In this document: positions 33,540 to 47,003 of the stretch, one piece after another
How the letters are laid out: each line of letters starts with the position of its first letter
Position numbering within the stretch: position 1 is the stretch's first letter
From: Bolinopsis microptera
Taxonomy: Eukaryota > Ctenophora > Tentaculata > Lobata > Bolinopsidae
Assembly: GCF_026151205.1 (NCBI RefSeq)
Contig: NC_087081.1
Location: 11,347,113 to 11,411,112, forward strand
Length of the DNA: 64,000 nucleotides
Direction of reading: 5' to 3'
Notes under the pieces: model-generated
What the model saw: the letters and a program-made list of their open reading frames with translations, nothing else
Databases searched by the model: none
Told to the model about the DNA's origin: nothing
Made by a program: the position numbers and the translations under genes

Positions 33540-34146
33540 TTGATTTTCTACAATAATTGTTGTTGCGCGATGCACTGCTGGGTCGCGCGCGCATCAAATA
33601 ATGCTTCTCGCAACCACTTCGGTAGATCGGCGAAATGCACCACTGTGCCTCACCGAGCTGCGAAGGATTGACATCGTGAATCAACAATAATTGTTTAAAA
33701 TGTTTAAAAAATAATTGCGTTGATTGCGTCAATAGTTTGAAAATTAGTCGGGGCGCGCCGCGCGCGCGTTTTAGGTATTTGTAAACCTACAATAATCAAT
33801 ATAAAAAATACAGCAAAAAATCATTGTTGTGAGCACGGTGCTATGTATAAATAGTGCATTGCGTTACATGACATTAAGGTTAACAAAAATTTTCAATATC
33901 ACAGTTTTTCTCATAATCAATTTTTGTGACCGTTTACCGAAACTTTACTATACCGGGTTAATTGACGATGTTAATTCATCGCAGCTCGGCGCGGCATAGT
34001 AGCGCATTTCGCCGATCTAGCGAGAGAGTTGATTCACGATGTCAATCCTTCGCAGCTCGGTGAGGCACAGTGGTGCATCTCGCCGATCTGGTTGCGAGAA
34101 GCATTATTTGATGCGCGCGCGACCCAGTAGTGCATCGCGCTACAAC
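33540..34146. repeat. GC-rich module in inverted orientation
   Basis: A block with GATTCACGATGTCAATCC, GCAGCTCGGTGAGGCACAG, TTGCGAGAAGCATTATTTG and GATGCGCGCGCGAC is present inverted at ~33558-33690 and direct at ~34026-34146. A partial, more diverged copy is at 33968-34025. The same module recurs at 44640-45185. It is much richer in CG than the surrounding DNA. I recognise no gene or tRNA-like promoter box in it. Confidence 0.75.
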
Positions 34147-36380
<2,234 letters not shown>

Positions 36381-37461
36381 AGCGTTTCATATACCGAATT
36401 AAGGGCCATATAATATACACGTATTGTGTCGTATTGTTGATTGTGATTAAATACAGCTCGATAATCGATATGTAATTAAATCACCCACCAAGAACTATGA
36501 ATATGATAAATCACATTTCTTGCACAACTCGGTTTGATTGTTGAGGAAAAGAAGATGTCTGGTAATCCAGGTAGGCCGGTTTAGATTAGCACAATTGACG
36601 GTACAAAGAGGTTTTATTTATCACTTTTGGCGAAAAAAGTATTTTGAATTTTCGAAATGTTTTCTAGTCTCGAAAAAAAAATGTAAGTGAAAAATGTTTA
36701 AAGTTTTTCTAAAAACTACGTTTCTCTACTGTTTTAAGCTATTCCGATCATTTTGAGCCAATTAAAAAACTTTAAATTTTTTTCTAATTAGCTAATTGAT
36801 AATTATCCAAATAACTGATTGTCTGACGTAAAAATTATCTTTTAAAACGTTTTTCCTCCTGATAAGATGAACACCCTCGATTAATCTGCAACCTTTTACG
36901 GTGTTCACAACTAAAGATTTTCAAAAACAAGAAAGATGGTAAAAGTGGCAAAAAGTTGCGTTTAAACACGTCGAAAAGTTTGGAAAAGTTGGTCAGCCAT
37001 AATATAAAGGGCATCTAATGGGACTCAAAAACGTCAAAAATCCTTAGAAAGCTTCTTGTGTCAGTAGATCGATTTTTTCAAACGAATCTTTCATGGTTTC
37101 TGTACTATTTGTGCTCATTTGACCCTGCCTGCAGCCTGTATGGCACATCTTCAAGTCTGTAAGTGTAATATTAAATTTATGCTCCTCAGCAGAATTATTA
37201 TTCGGCGGAACCTTCCAAATTGAGGATAATTGAACAATTCATTTTTCTTCTATAATCATAATCCGACAAATATTATGTTAGTTGTAACAGATACTAAGCT
37301 AGTTATATCCCGAATACCTTCTGCAATCTTTGGAAGTCTTATAGAATCATATAATTAAGGCCTGTGTATTTATAGAAAATAGATCTTCCTATATTTCATA
37401 TATTAATATAGGAAGCTCTATAATAATACCAGCTCCCGTTCTGATAACGTTGTTTGCTTTT
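36381..37461. other. Non-coding, nothing recognised
   Basis: AT-rich DNA without exons or clear repeats. Confidence 0.4.
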
Positions 37462-37783
37462 AGGGGCCATCAGCTACTAAGGACGTCCACCAAAATTGCA
37501 GATTTTTAGACCACTTTCTCCCCCTGTCCGGGTGTGTCCGAATTTTCAAAACCACCCCCTCTGCCCTCCCCCGGACGTCTGGCTAGTTTTAAGAATACAA
37601 ATAAAACCAACCCAAATTCATTGTCAAAGAGTTGAAATAAATGAGACTTTTTCGTTAATTCTGCCAAAATTTCTGGACGTCCGGATTTTCAGAAACCAGC
37701 CCCCCTCCCCCTTTCCGGATTTGTCCGAAATTCCAAAACCAACCCCCTCCCTATTTGCCGGACGTCCTAAGTAGATGGCCCCT
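37462..37783. mobile_element. Small TIR element
   Basis: The left end AGGGGCCATC then CTACTAAGGACGTCC and the right end GGACGTCCTAAGTAGATGG then CCCCT are inverted repeats of about 24 bp. The interior is C-rich with several GGACGTC and TGTCCG repeats. No frame or clear target duplication is visible. Confidence 0.65.
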
Positions 37784-37947
37784 TATCCAATTGCAGTTTT
37801 CTCGACTTTGTATACAGGTTTTATGTACATGAACTGTTTACTGTAGGATTTCATGGACAGATATCAAACAATATGTGCTCTATCGTCTACCTTATCGGAC
37901 CTTATTTGGACGGACATTAAATGAACGGACATAATTATGAACGGACA

Positions 37948-38273
37948 TCTTACTATATATAAAGCGAGACGATATATATATATATTTATCCGTGCCATTT
38001 TACTGACACCACGGCATCAATTTTAACGCAAATTTCTGCAAAAACCGTAAAAGATATACAACTGAAACTTTTTTGACTGGGGCAAATGCTTTAATGGCCT
38101 CCAAATCAGCATATTGAAAAAATAAAAAATAGGCCAAGGAATTAAGGAATAAGAATTTTAGGGCCCAAAATTTGGACTCCCAAGTGGTGTCAAAAACGCG
38201 AATTAAATAGGTAATAATTATTTTAGTCTATCGAGTCTTGACACCACTTTAGGGTTAGACGGGTTCCTGCTAG
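37948..38273 (+). mobile_element. Non-autonomous Helitron, copy 1
   Basis: It starts TCTTACTATATATAAAGCG after an A and ends GGGTTCCTGCTAG before a T, with no target duplication. This matches the Helitron pattern (5' TC, 3' CTRR, A^T insertion). A copy of the same family is inverted at 53932-54235, with the same ends and internal AAGTGGTGTCAAAAACGCG-like block. Confidence 0.75.
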
Positions 38274-38728
38274 TTAATATAAACGCTAGAAGGCACTCAA
38301 ACCATCAAAAATCCTAATTTTTTCAATTTTTTTAAACGTTTTTTATTTCAGAAAATGATTCTTAAATCCATTTTTTATACAGTAAGTAAGAAAAGCAGTC
38401 GTTAAGCAGTAAAAATGTTAAAAGATGTGTACATGATCAGTGTCTAATATAAAAAATTAACCTTTAAAATAAACCAACGTTGGCCTATAAAACGTTTAAG
38501 AACTTTTCATTCACAATCTAAAATTAAATACAACGTTAAAACGCTGTTCAATTTTAAACGTTGCTCATATCAATTGGTTCATCTTTTTGGTCGTTCGTGT
38601 AATGTTTTTTATCCCAGTTTCAACGTCTTTTCAGTTTCAAAGAGTCAGCTAGAAACTTGATCTCTATTTCCAGACTTTCATAATGATCATTAGGCTCACA
38701 ACAGCTGGAATAAAATAAGTTGAGGGGG

Positions 38729-39497
38729 GGCCCAATTTAGCCAAATACCCTGAAAACGCCCAAAACCCAGATTTTATGTGCTCTACTTGTAGCTAGTGGT
38801 CCCTTGAACAAGTATATGAATTTTCATCAAGATTGGGCAAAAAATGACTGAGTTATGAGCCAAAAACCATATGACCATATTTGGGCATACGCACCAAATT
38901 TGATAGATTTTGGCCCATAAATTGGTCAAATATCAATATTTTTGAATGAAACCAACTTTATATGGTAGGTACGCTTATACTACACATTCTCTATGATTAT
39001 CAGCTCAGTATCTACCTAACTGTGGATTCTGTGTTCAAATAATCACAAAAAATGAACAAAATCGTCCATATCTCAGTTCGCGATATTTGCAAAACTGATT
39101 TCGCTCAAAACAATAGAACTCAATAGGGTTTCAATATTTTTATATGAAATTTTCAGAATCAACGTAGAATCGCATTTCGACCTTAAGTCTTGTATTGAAA
39201 TTTTGAGATAGGCCTTTAAAAAAATTTGGCGGCCAAATTCTGAAAAATGCCTGGCAAATTTTTTTTTGACTTAAGGTCAAAATGATATTTGACCAATTTA
39301 TGGGCCAAAATCGATCAAATTTGGTGCGTATGCCCAAATATGGTCATATTGTTTTTGGCTCATAACTCAGTAATTTTTTGCCCAATCTTGATGAAAATTC
39401 ATATACTTGTTCAGGGGACTACTAGCTACAAGTAGCTAAGTAGAGCACATAAAATCTGGGTTTTGGGCGTGTTCAGGGTATTTGGCTAAATTGGGCC
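38729..39497. mobile_element. Foldback element with ~210-bp inverted arms
   Basis: The left arm (CCCAATTTAGCCAAATAC..., about 38731-38935) and right arm (...GGTATTTGGCTAAATTGGG, about 39282-39495) are inverted copies with only a few differences. They are separated by about 350 bp. The transcript would form long double-stranded RNA. No coding frame is present. Confidence 0.85.
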
Positions 39498-39708
39498 TAA
39501 TTTGGACCAAATATGGGCGTGGCTGCCCCGCGGGCACCGTTTGGCGGTTGGGGTCGGGGACCCCCTCAAAAGTTCGTTCACCAGTCCTAGTTTGTTGGTC
39601 AACTGCTATCTCGAAACCAAGTTTCACAAAAAATCAGGGTGAACCCCCCCCCCCCCCCCCCCCCTTAACCTCCTTTCTGGCTCACTTGTGGGCTGCTTCA
39701 GAAGGCTA

Positions 39709-40000
39709 TCTCTACTATAATTCAGAGAATTCTTTCTGATGTAGAATGTATGTACGACCGCCCACGTGCAAATTATACGATAAATAGGAATTTAGGTAAC
39801 AACCAAAAGGTTCCATAGCAACGGTGTTTTAATGCACACATGCACGTGCAAAGATTGTTTTAACGTCATTTTAATCAGTTTTGTGGTAATTACGTTGTGT
39901 TTAAAGTGTTTTATATTTAAATCGGCTGTATCTTCGGTTGAGATGGATATATTTTGAAAAAATACTACTAGCTTCGTCCCTGTTACCACGGGCTTTCTAG
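39709..40000 (+). mobile_element. Non-autonomous Helitron, first unit of a tandem dimer
   Basis: Begins TCTCTACTATAATTCAGAG after an A and ends CCACGGGCTTTCTAG, typical Helitron termini. It is 292 bp and immediately abuts a second unit that starts with the same TCTCTACTATAA. A poly-C run (39648-39664) lies just upstream. Confidence 0.85.
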
Positions 40001-40306
40001 TCTCTACTATAATTCAGAGAATTCTTTCTGTTGTATGTACGACCGCCCACGTGCAAATTAGATGAAAAATAGGAATTTAGGTAACAACCAAAAGGTTCCA
40101 TAGCAACGGTGTTTTAATGCACACATGCACGTGCAAAGATTGTTTTAACGTCATTTTGATCGGTTTTGTGGTAATTCCGTTGTGTTTTAAGTGTTTTATA
40201 TTTAAATCGGCTGTATCTTCGGTTGAGATGGATATTTTTTGATGCGATTAAAACTTTCTTTCAAAGAATACTACTAGCTTCGTTCCTGTTACCACGGGCT
40301 TTCTAG
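40001..40306 (+). mobile_element. Non-autonomous Helitron, second unit of a tandem dimer
   Basis: 306 bp, closely similar to the 39709-40000 unit, with a small insertion near 40242-40260. It ends CTAG and is followed by T. The head-to-tail join CTAG|TCTC has no bases between the units. Confidence 0.85.
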
Positions 40307-41014
40307 TACTATATATAACTGTCTAATTGAATAATTGGAAGAGAACTCCATCAGGCCTAGCTGAACCAAGCGGGGAGTTAATACACCTTTCACAAGCAAG
40401 AGCCACTTTGGTCTACTTGCTGTGAGGTGTCTCAGCTACACCTACATGGGTTGGGGAATGGGGGTCCCCCCTTTTCTTTTTTTGTGGCTTTGCTGTTTGG
40501 TCTGCACTGATCACCATTATTTAGGAATTGACATGATTTAGTGTTTTACAGTATGGGAGCTTGGGAGTAACTCTTAGAGGGAAAATCTTCGATCAGATTT
40601 GCAAGGGTTTTGCTCGACTGTCCTTTTTCCAGTTCCCGCTTTCATTGGCGATTCATCAAGAGCGCTTTTTCCATGGGATTTATTTTCGTTGACTTACATA
40701 TTGCGTAGTCTGAACTCTAATATCATTGTGGTAATTTAATTTCCCGAAGCTGCAAAATTTTGCAGTTTTTAATTTCCGGGTGCGGACAATTATATAGACT
40801 TAAAATAGAATTAAAGTCGATGTACCAAGCGCTTCAGGGCCGTTGCAATCTATAAATCAATTTTATATTGGAGAAACTCTTTAGTCTCGTCTAATATTAT
40901 ATAATACGTCAGCATTCAGCAGGCGAGTGGAAGTGGGTTAAGAAATGCTTGTGAAAGTGGATTCCTGAAAACAACATTTTCTGCACGGTTCATGCTATCC
41001 TGATCATTATGAGC
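40307..41014. other. Non-coding, nothing recognised
   Basis: No exon or clear element was found. Confidence 0.4.
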
Positions 41015-41293
41015 CTAACATTTTTTGTTGGTTTTCACTATTCTGGCAATGTTCAGGTAGTTAATTCTGTCTAGTAGTAGTCTAGATTTGATCATATTGG
41101 GCCTGACTGCTATGATCGCTACCTGTGAATCTGAAAAGAATGTGATACATCCTGGTTCCTTTATAGCGTTTATTACTTTATTTATTATAGCACAATATTG
41201 AGCTGCTGAGTGCGTCGTTAATTGTTGCCGATCGGGAGAGACTCGAGGATCGAGGGACAATAGTCTTACATGTTCTGCAGAATTGCCGTTCAC
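41015..41293 (-). pseudogene. Decayed LINE RNase H fragment
   Basis: A 92-codon frame contains CITFFSDSQVAIIAV followed by SRLLLDRINYLN. This resembles the central part of the RNase H domain of R1/Jockey-type LINEs (FSDSQAA...). Upstream residues are poorly matched and no reverse transcriptase adjoins, so this is a relic. The assignment is tentative. Confidence 0.4.
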
Positions 41294-41853
41294 ACACTAC
41301 ACAGTACACATTCTCGACAATCTCAAGTTACATACTATTACTACACACTACACATTCTTAAATGATAATACCTTTTATCATAATCAAGTGTCTAAACGTA
41401 CTCCATGTCATGTGATGATTCATGCTACCCTTGATCATTGTGATCGCCTAACATATTGTTTCCTTTTCGGTTTTCTGAAGTGTATGATTTTGGAGTTGAT
41501 ACTTCCCCATTGTAATGCGATCTCGGAAGGAAGGCCTCCCTTTGCAGTGCGATCAAATTTGCCGCGACAAATCGTGATTTTCTCAGATCCTCGCGACAAT
41601 TCGCGATTTTTAAAGTTCCGCATTTTCCTTTAAATCTGGTGACTAAATTCGCGCATTTTCCTTTAAATCTGCGTCAAATATCACGTTCTTTATAAGTATA
41701 TGGAACCAATCACGTCCACAGCCTTCCGAATGTAGGTACGGACTTCGAAAATTGAAAGAACATTTTCGGTTAATAATGATCAGGGTTTAACAATACATAT
41801 CTTACAGATACAAATACTAACAGTAACAACACACTAGATCTTCAGATCGTGAA
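41294..41853. promoter_or_regulatory. Upstream region of the BTB gene
   Basis: A TATA-like TTATAAGTATATGG lies at about 41690 and a CCAAT box (GGAACCAATCACG) at about 41702, some 150 bp before the BTB start codon. The rest is non-coding. Confidence 0.35.
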
Positions 41854-43503
41854 ATGGCCCCGAAGGTGACAGTACCATTAGATTTTGGAATAGAGAACCT
41901 ACACTGTGAGTTTCACGGTAACGTGGTCCTAAAGTTACAAGGAGGAGAAGAAAAGAGAGCAAACTCCCTGATCCTGTCTTACCACAGTTCAGTGTTTGTT
42001 CACCTTTTCCTGGAACTACACCAGACAGTGCTAGAGGTGGAGGACTTTGCGGGGGAAGCGGTGAAGAGATTCCTGGGGGCCCTGTACAGCGGGGAGATCC
42101 TGCTGGAGAAACACTTGTTCAGAGATGTTAACAAGCTGTGTCATGTGTTTAAAGTAGAGTGGTTAGCAGGGAGGTGTGGGGACTACTTTACCAGCCTGGT
42201 GGGTGGGGTGAGTCCCTCCTCTGATTACCAGACTTTGTTGTTCTTGTTTGAGGAGGCCATGTTTTGTAGCAAGGTCATGAAATGTGAGAAGTTTCTAGAC
42301 CTGGTCCTAGAGAAGATTTGTAGTCTGGAGAACAGAGCTGAGATATTTGTTGAGCCCTTTATGAGGAATTACTCTGAACCTGAAACTAGTCAACTAGATT
42401 TAATGTTGCAGATTACAAGTAGTAATCATGTTATCTTGTTGAGGATAATGAAGAAGAATCTGGAGAGTGAGAGAAAGATATTTGATGAAGCTTCTCGTTA
42501 CCTCCTACAGAATGTTGATCTCCGCAAATGTATTTCTGAAGATGAAGCTTTTTTTGAAGAACTGTTTGATGTTTTAGATAATGCAACCCAGTCATCTGAC
42601 TGTGATGCATTATTTGTGAGCAAGTTGTACATGAAGTCAGTGAAAGACTTTAAGAAAATTATGAGCTTGAGTTGCTCTTCGTCATCAAAAGCTGTTTTAT
42701 CTGCACCTGTACTTCGCCAAAGTTCAGCAAAAATTCCCAACATATTTTGCTCATTTGAATTATTTTGTGGACTGAGTACACAGGAATATTTTGATACCGC
42801 TAAAGAATCTCCTCTTGTACTGAATTTGTACATGTTGATTGAAGGGCTTCGGTTGTGTGTGGAAAGGCTTACCCCCGACATGGTACATGAAATGGAAATT
42901 ATTCGTCGCAAGAGAGGATGGAACAGAATATCACCTGAATTCGTTGAATCGTGGGATCCAGGAGCCACCGAAGACGCCGTTACAATAAAAGAACATGGAA
43001 ATGATCTTATATCTACGGAAGAGAGTGTTAGACGAGTTGGGAGAATAGTTGGGCCGGACAAAAAGATATTAAGCTGGAATTCTTGCACAATCAAAGATCT
43101 GTTTGAGACCTCACAATCTTATGCTTTTATTTTCAAGCACCCTGACACTACTGATTGTCATCTTCCTGGAAAATGTGGATTTGTTCTAAAGTTTACCCCT
43201 GATATGAAGTCAGGTCAACCCCACAAGTTCAAAGTAAACATTTGTTTTGATCAGGAAGAATATCCCGAGGGACTTCATATTCACCCGGAGGTTATGACAG
43301 CAGATAACATTCATTTGGTGCCTATGTTCGAGTTTGGTCAAAATGTACAACCCGACATGCGCTACCTGTTAGGCAGTTTTACGTGGAGTGCTTTGGCTAT
43401 AAGTACGGTTACAAGTGAAGGTTCGTTGATAAGGTGGGATATTGGTCGCTCGACTGTATATCGTTTGAGTAGTTTTAAGTTGGTCGCGTTTATTACTTTT
43501 TAG
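41854..43503 (+). CDS. Single-exon BTB/POZ-domain protein
   Basis: 549 aa in one uninterrupted frame with a good start context (GTGAAATGG). The N-terminal BTB fold spans aa ~18-110: VVLKLQGGEEKRANSLILSY, HSSVFVHLF, a VEDFAGEAVKRFLGALYSGE helix pair and HVFKVEWLAGRC. A helical BACK-like region follows (aa ~115-265). The C-terminal ~130 residues (GFVLKFTPDMKSGQ, NICFDQEEYPEGLHIHPEVM, TWSALAISTVTSEGSLIRWD) look like a beta-rich domain that I cannot name. BTB-BACK proteins often act as cullin-3 substrate adaptors; that role is inferred from the fold only. The codon structure is intact, with none of the decay seen in neighbouring elements. The lack of introns may reflect a retrogene origin. Confidence 0.85.
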   Translation: MAPKVTVPLDFGIENLHCEFHGNVVLKLQGGEEKRANSLILSYHSSVFVHLFLELHQTVLEVEDFAGEAVKRFLGALYSGEILLEKHLFRDVNKLCHVFKVEWLAGRCGDYFTSLVGGVSPSSDYQTLLFLFEEAMFCSKVMKCEKFLDLVLEKICSLENRAEIFVEPFMRNYSEPETSQLDLMLQITSSNHVILLRIMKKNLESERKIFDEASRYLLQNVDLRKCISEDEAFFEELFDVLDNATQSSDCDALFVSKLYMKSVKDFKKIMSLSCSSSSKAVLSAPVLRQSSAKIPNIFCSFELFCGLSTQEYFDTAKESPLVLNLYMLIEGLRLCVERLTPDMVHEMEIIRRKRGWNRISPEFVESWDPGATEDAVTIKEHGNDLISTEESVRRVGRIVGPDKKILSWNSCTIKDLFETSQSYAFIFKHPDTTDCHLPGKCGFVLKFTPDMKSGQPHKFKVNICFDQEEYPEGLHIHPEVMTADNIHLVPMFEFGQNVQPDMRYLLGSFTWSALAISTVTSEGSLIRWDIGRSTVYRLSSFKLVAFITF

Positions 43504-44028
43504 TTTACAACGTTTGATGAATTTTTAACAGTTGGATATCTTTAGGATTAGAAAAGATTTGATTTCTAATGGATTTTAAATATATTCAGCTCATGGTGAG
43601 TCTAATATCAATAGCTTAAAAGTAGTTTTATGTCTTAATGTCGCAGTTTGAGTTACAAGGATTTATAAATTTGATTTAACTTCTAGTCTCTCGTTATAAA
43701 GAGATTATCAGAATCGGTTTGAATTTACCCGGTAAATTGAGACTGAGCCTTACCTTTCGGCTTTCACACATATTGTAGTCATTTTTAACCTTTATGCGAA
43801 AGTTTAGAATCAAAGTTTGAACATTGTAATGAATGTGAATATTTCAATAATTCCTTTTTAAGATGACTGTTAACTTGACTATTCTCAACCTCAATGTTTT
43901 TATAATACAACATCCTATCGCAGTCCTCTGATCGTCTGCATCAGTCAGACAGATTATTATATCAAAAAATGAAGAAATAATTATTGTGAAGCTAAATGGC
44001 CCAATATAAGTACTGCAGGAAATTTAAC
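43504..44028. other. BTB gene 3' flank
   Basis: Non-coding AT-rich sequence, presumably including the 3' UTR. No distinct element is recognised before the MITE at 44029. Confidence 0.4.
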
Positions 44029-44614
44029 TAGGAGGTGCACCATAAAAATAAACTTGCTCGGATTTTAAAAATTTTTGTACCATTGTTTTCTAGAGACTGT
44101 GAGAATTTTCACAATACCAAATTTGTCATACCTTTTTGGAAAAATCAGTGAGTTTCGCCTAGGTGCCATATTTGATGGTGCGCGGCTTTTGGAGCAAAAT
44201 TAGCTGTAAAAGTCGCGTAATTTGACCAAATTCGTTGGTTTTTGTCGTATTATTTGGATATATCTTTAGTTCCTTGAATAAGATCATTCTGAAAATTGGC
44301 GACGACCTTCCAATAGGGCTTTCACAACTGTCCGAAAAATTTGGTGGATATCGGAGTTGATATAGTGATCAAAATGGGGTAAAATATGCTGCTTTTAGCT
44401 GTAACATAATGTCTGATGGTTGGATATGCTTTAAACTTTTCGGACACTTTTCTTGTAAGTCTATGAGTAAGCTTACCAATTTTTGTTGCAATCGGAGGTC
44501 GGGAAGGATACTTAATATCTATTTGTTTGAAGAAAATTGTGCTGGCCGAAATTAGCGCTATAAAACCATCCTACAGTCGGCACGCGCGGCTCACTGTCGA
44601 TGGCGCACTACCTA
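44029..44614. mobile_element. Possible MITE with short inverted ends
   Basis: The ends TAGGAGGTGCACCAT and GATGGCGCACTACCTA are imperfect inverted repeats. The flanks share ATTTAA. The 586-bp interior is non-coding. The ends are short and diverged, so the call is moderate. Confidence 0.5.
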
Positions 44615-44639
44615 ATTTAATTTAACGGGTGTTATAATT

Positions 44640-45185
44640 GCAGACGATGTCAATTCATCGCAGCTCGGCGAGGCACAGTAGCGCGTTTCGCCGATCGTTG
44701 CGAGAAGCATGATTGAGTGCGCGGCGCGGCACAGTTTACTGGGCCGCGCTCAGCCTGTCATTCCGCCTAATCTCTATGTTGTTTATCAACATTAAAGCCT
44801 GGGGTCCTCAGGTAAGGCACAGTTTGATACATGTTCGGCGGAGCGCGCTTCGCGCGCGAAAAGTGGCATGCAACGTATGTCAAGGCACAGTAACTTGTAG
44901 GTTTACAACCCAGGAAAAACTACCGACTGGTGGTGGTACTAGAGTTGATTCACGATGTCAATCCTTCGCAGCTCGGTGAGGCACAGTGGTACATTCCGCC
45001 GATCTACCGTTGATTGACGATGTCAATCCTTCGCATCTCGCCGATCTGCTTAAGATGCTGTGGTTGCGAGAAGCATTATTTGATGCGCGCGCGACCCAGT
45101 AGTGCATCGCGCTACAAATCTACCCTGGTTGCGAGAAGCATTATTTGATGCGCGCGCGACACAGTAGTGCATCGCGCTACAAGTA
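44640..45185. repeat. GC-rich module array, second locus
   Basis: Rearranged copies of the 33.5-34.1 kb and 35.6-36.2 kb modules: GACGATGTCAATTCATCGCA at ~44644, CAGTTTACTGGGCCGCGCTC at ~44730, GATTCACGATGTCAATCC at ~44946, and two direct copies of GGTTGCGAGAAGCATTATTT plus GATGCGCGCGCGAC at ~45060-45116 and ~45126-45180. The shuffled order suggests recombining repeats or a composite element. Confidence 0.75.
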
Positions 45186-45539
45186 AGTAAGTAAAGATTA
45201 TGATATAACATCATCACAAGTGTCTACAAAATATCATGACTGCACTAAATAAAAAATAATTTAAATAATCATATTTTTCCATCAACATTAATAATTTATC
45301 AAATTCAATTTTATTAATTAATAAAATCTAATACATTATCTATACACTATAAATAATTCATTAATACTTCCCAGTGGAATAAAGATTTATAAAACGCTTC
45401 TTTGTCACAAAAGGATGAAACCAAAAATATTCATTTTGTGTCTCCTTATTGCTTAAATAACTGGGTCCTTCAATTTCAAATTTTCCCTAAAACTTCATTC
45501 GAAACATTCCAAAAATACAATCATTTACACTGTTTTTAG

Positions 45540-46025
45540 AAATCATTTCTTTCTTAAATCCTTCCAATCCAACTTTAAAGCTTATACTGTCGAGCAGTTT
45601 TTGACATCTGAAGGGAGTTTGTTCCAGTGAGGAATGACTCGCTCCGGAAGAAAAGAAGACTGGAGATTCTTAACTTTAGTTACACTCTTATTACACCTAT
45701 TGGTTAAAACTAGATTAAGACCAGATCTGCTCATTCTGAACAAACCCGATCCATATTCAGTCAAACCACTAGTTACTTTAAAAGCTTCCATTTAAGGTCC
45801 CCACGCGCGTATTCGCCGCTCTGCCAGCGTTGTCAAATTGAGGATATCCGGTGTATGGCTGTATGGAAGAGTACCCACCTCATCAATAAGACAGGTAAAT
45901 CGCCTCTGGACGCTCTCCAGCTCCAAAACAGTCCCCCAACTTCCATGAGCCGCAACTGGATTCCACGATTGGACACAATACTCAAGATGAGGTCTTATCA
46001 AAGCTTTTAAATAAATTTTTTAGTG
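45540..46025 (-). pseudogene. 3' fragment of a CR1-like LINE
   Basis: The minus strand reads KALIRPHLEYCVQSWNP, LESVQRRFTCLI, an in-frame stop, then MEAFKVTSGL and VIPHWNKLPSDVKNC. These are the hallmark C-terminal blocks of CR1/Jockey-type reverse transcriptases (IRPHLEYC..WNP; VxxWNxLP). The in-frame stop and truncation show it is dead. Confidence 0.75.
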
Positions 46026-46102
46026 TATGATTTTCTGTCCTTCACTGCATTGTGCAAATTTGGCTGTAAACGGACAGAGAACAGTGTGTCAAACAGTATA
46101 TA

Positions 46103-46873
46103 TACAGGGTGGGCCAAAAGTCAGTACCCATACGTTGGCCTTAATAGCTCCGCCGTGTTTTATATTTGAGAGCTGTTGCTTTGCAGATGGCATACTGTAC
46201 TTACTGGTTCGAGGATTCCGTCGTCAAAATTTAAAAATTTGAATATTTTAGACCACGCCCATTCAATATTAAAACACCTATATTGTTTTCTCTGAACATG
46301 CTGAACGCCTGATTTTTTCAGAGACGGTAGATTATCAAATGTTGCATATGATCTGAAAACATGAGGCAAAACGGTTTAGAAATGACGAAGTTATCAAGCA
46401 TTTTCTGTATCTCGTTAACAATATTGACTGGATGATTATGTGACACCGTGACACGACACCTTAATTGGGCACCCTTAACAATTCCCATAATGTTTAACGG
46501 GGTAGTTAACGGGGGAACCTTATCACGTGATTAGGTAAACCAATCACCTGATCACACGTAATGAATAAACTCGTTATGCTTCATATCTCGGTCATCTGAG
46601 AAGCTACAGTTCTAATTCTTTCAGGACAAACGTAATTCGAATGGCCAAACACAATTCAATAACATTTAGCTTGATCCGACTATCCAAACTATCAAATAAA
46701 TGTGAAAATGAACCTCCATTTGAAAAAAATGAACGCGAATATTTTTCGAGTTGACAAATTCCTCGAACCAGTGGTGGTACTAAGTCATACCAGAAAGAAG
46801 TATTTAAATTGGGCACTCAGTGACTGAGCTATAAAGGCCAACGTATGGGTACTGACTTTTGGCCCACCCTGTA
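46103..46873. mobile_element. Tc1/mariner-like MITE
   Basis: The ends CAGGGTGGGCCAAAAGTCAG and its inverse are flanked by TA on each side. The inverted match continues for about 40 bp (CCCATACGTTGGCCTT). The 770-bp interior has no transposase. Its outer bases resemble the element at 1072-1779. Confidence 0.85.
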
Positions 46874-46883
46874 CATTCAATTA

Positions 46884-46952
46884 AATCAAGTGATGCAATT
46901 GGCAGAGCACAATCAAATTTTAAGTGTTGCAATTGGCAGAGCACAATTCATT
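46884..46952. repeat. 35-bp direct repeat at the 3' end of the RT element
   Basis: GCAATTGGCAGAGCACAAT occurs twice with a similar surrounding block, between the MITE and the stop codon of the reverse-transcriptase frame. It may be a 3' terminal repeat of that element. Confidence 0.7.
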
Positions 46953-47003
46953 GCTACCATTTACCAATAATTTTTTCAAAAACATTTTAACAAAACACAT
47001 GAT

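Noticed and set aside
41283-41633. 116-codon plus-strand frame
   Set aside because: No recognisable motif, and it overlaps a decayed LINE fragment; most likely chance.
42498-43094. 198-codon antisense frame across the BTB gene
   Set aside because: It is a shadow of the sense frame; composition and motifs fit only the plus-strand protein.
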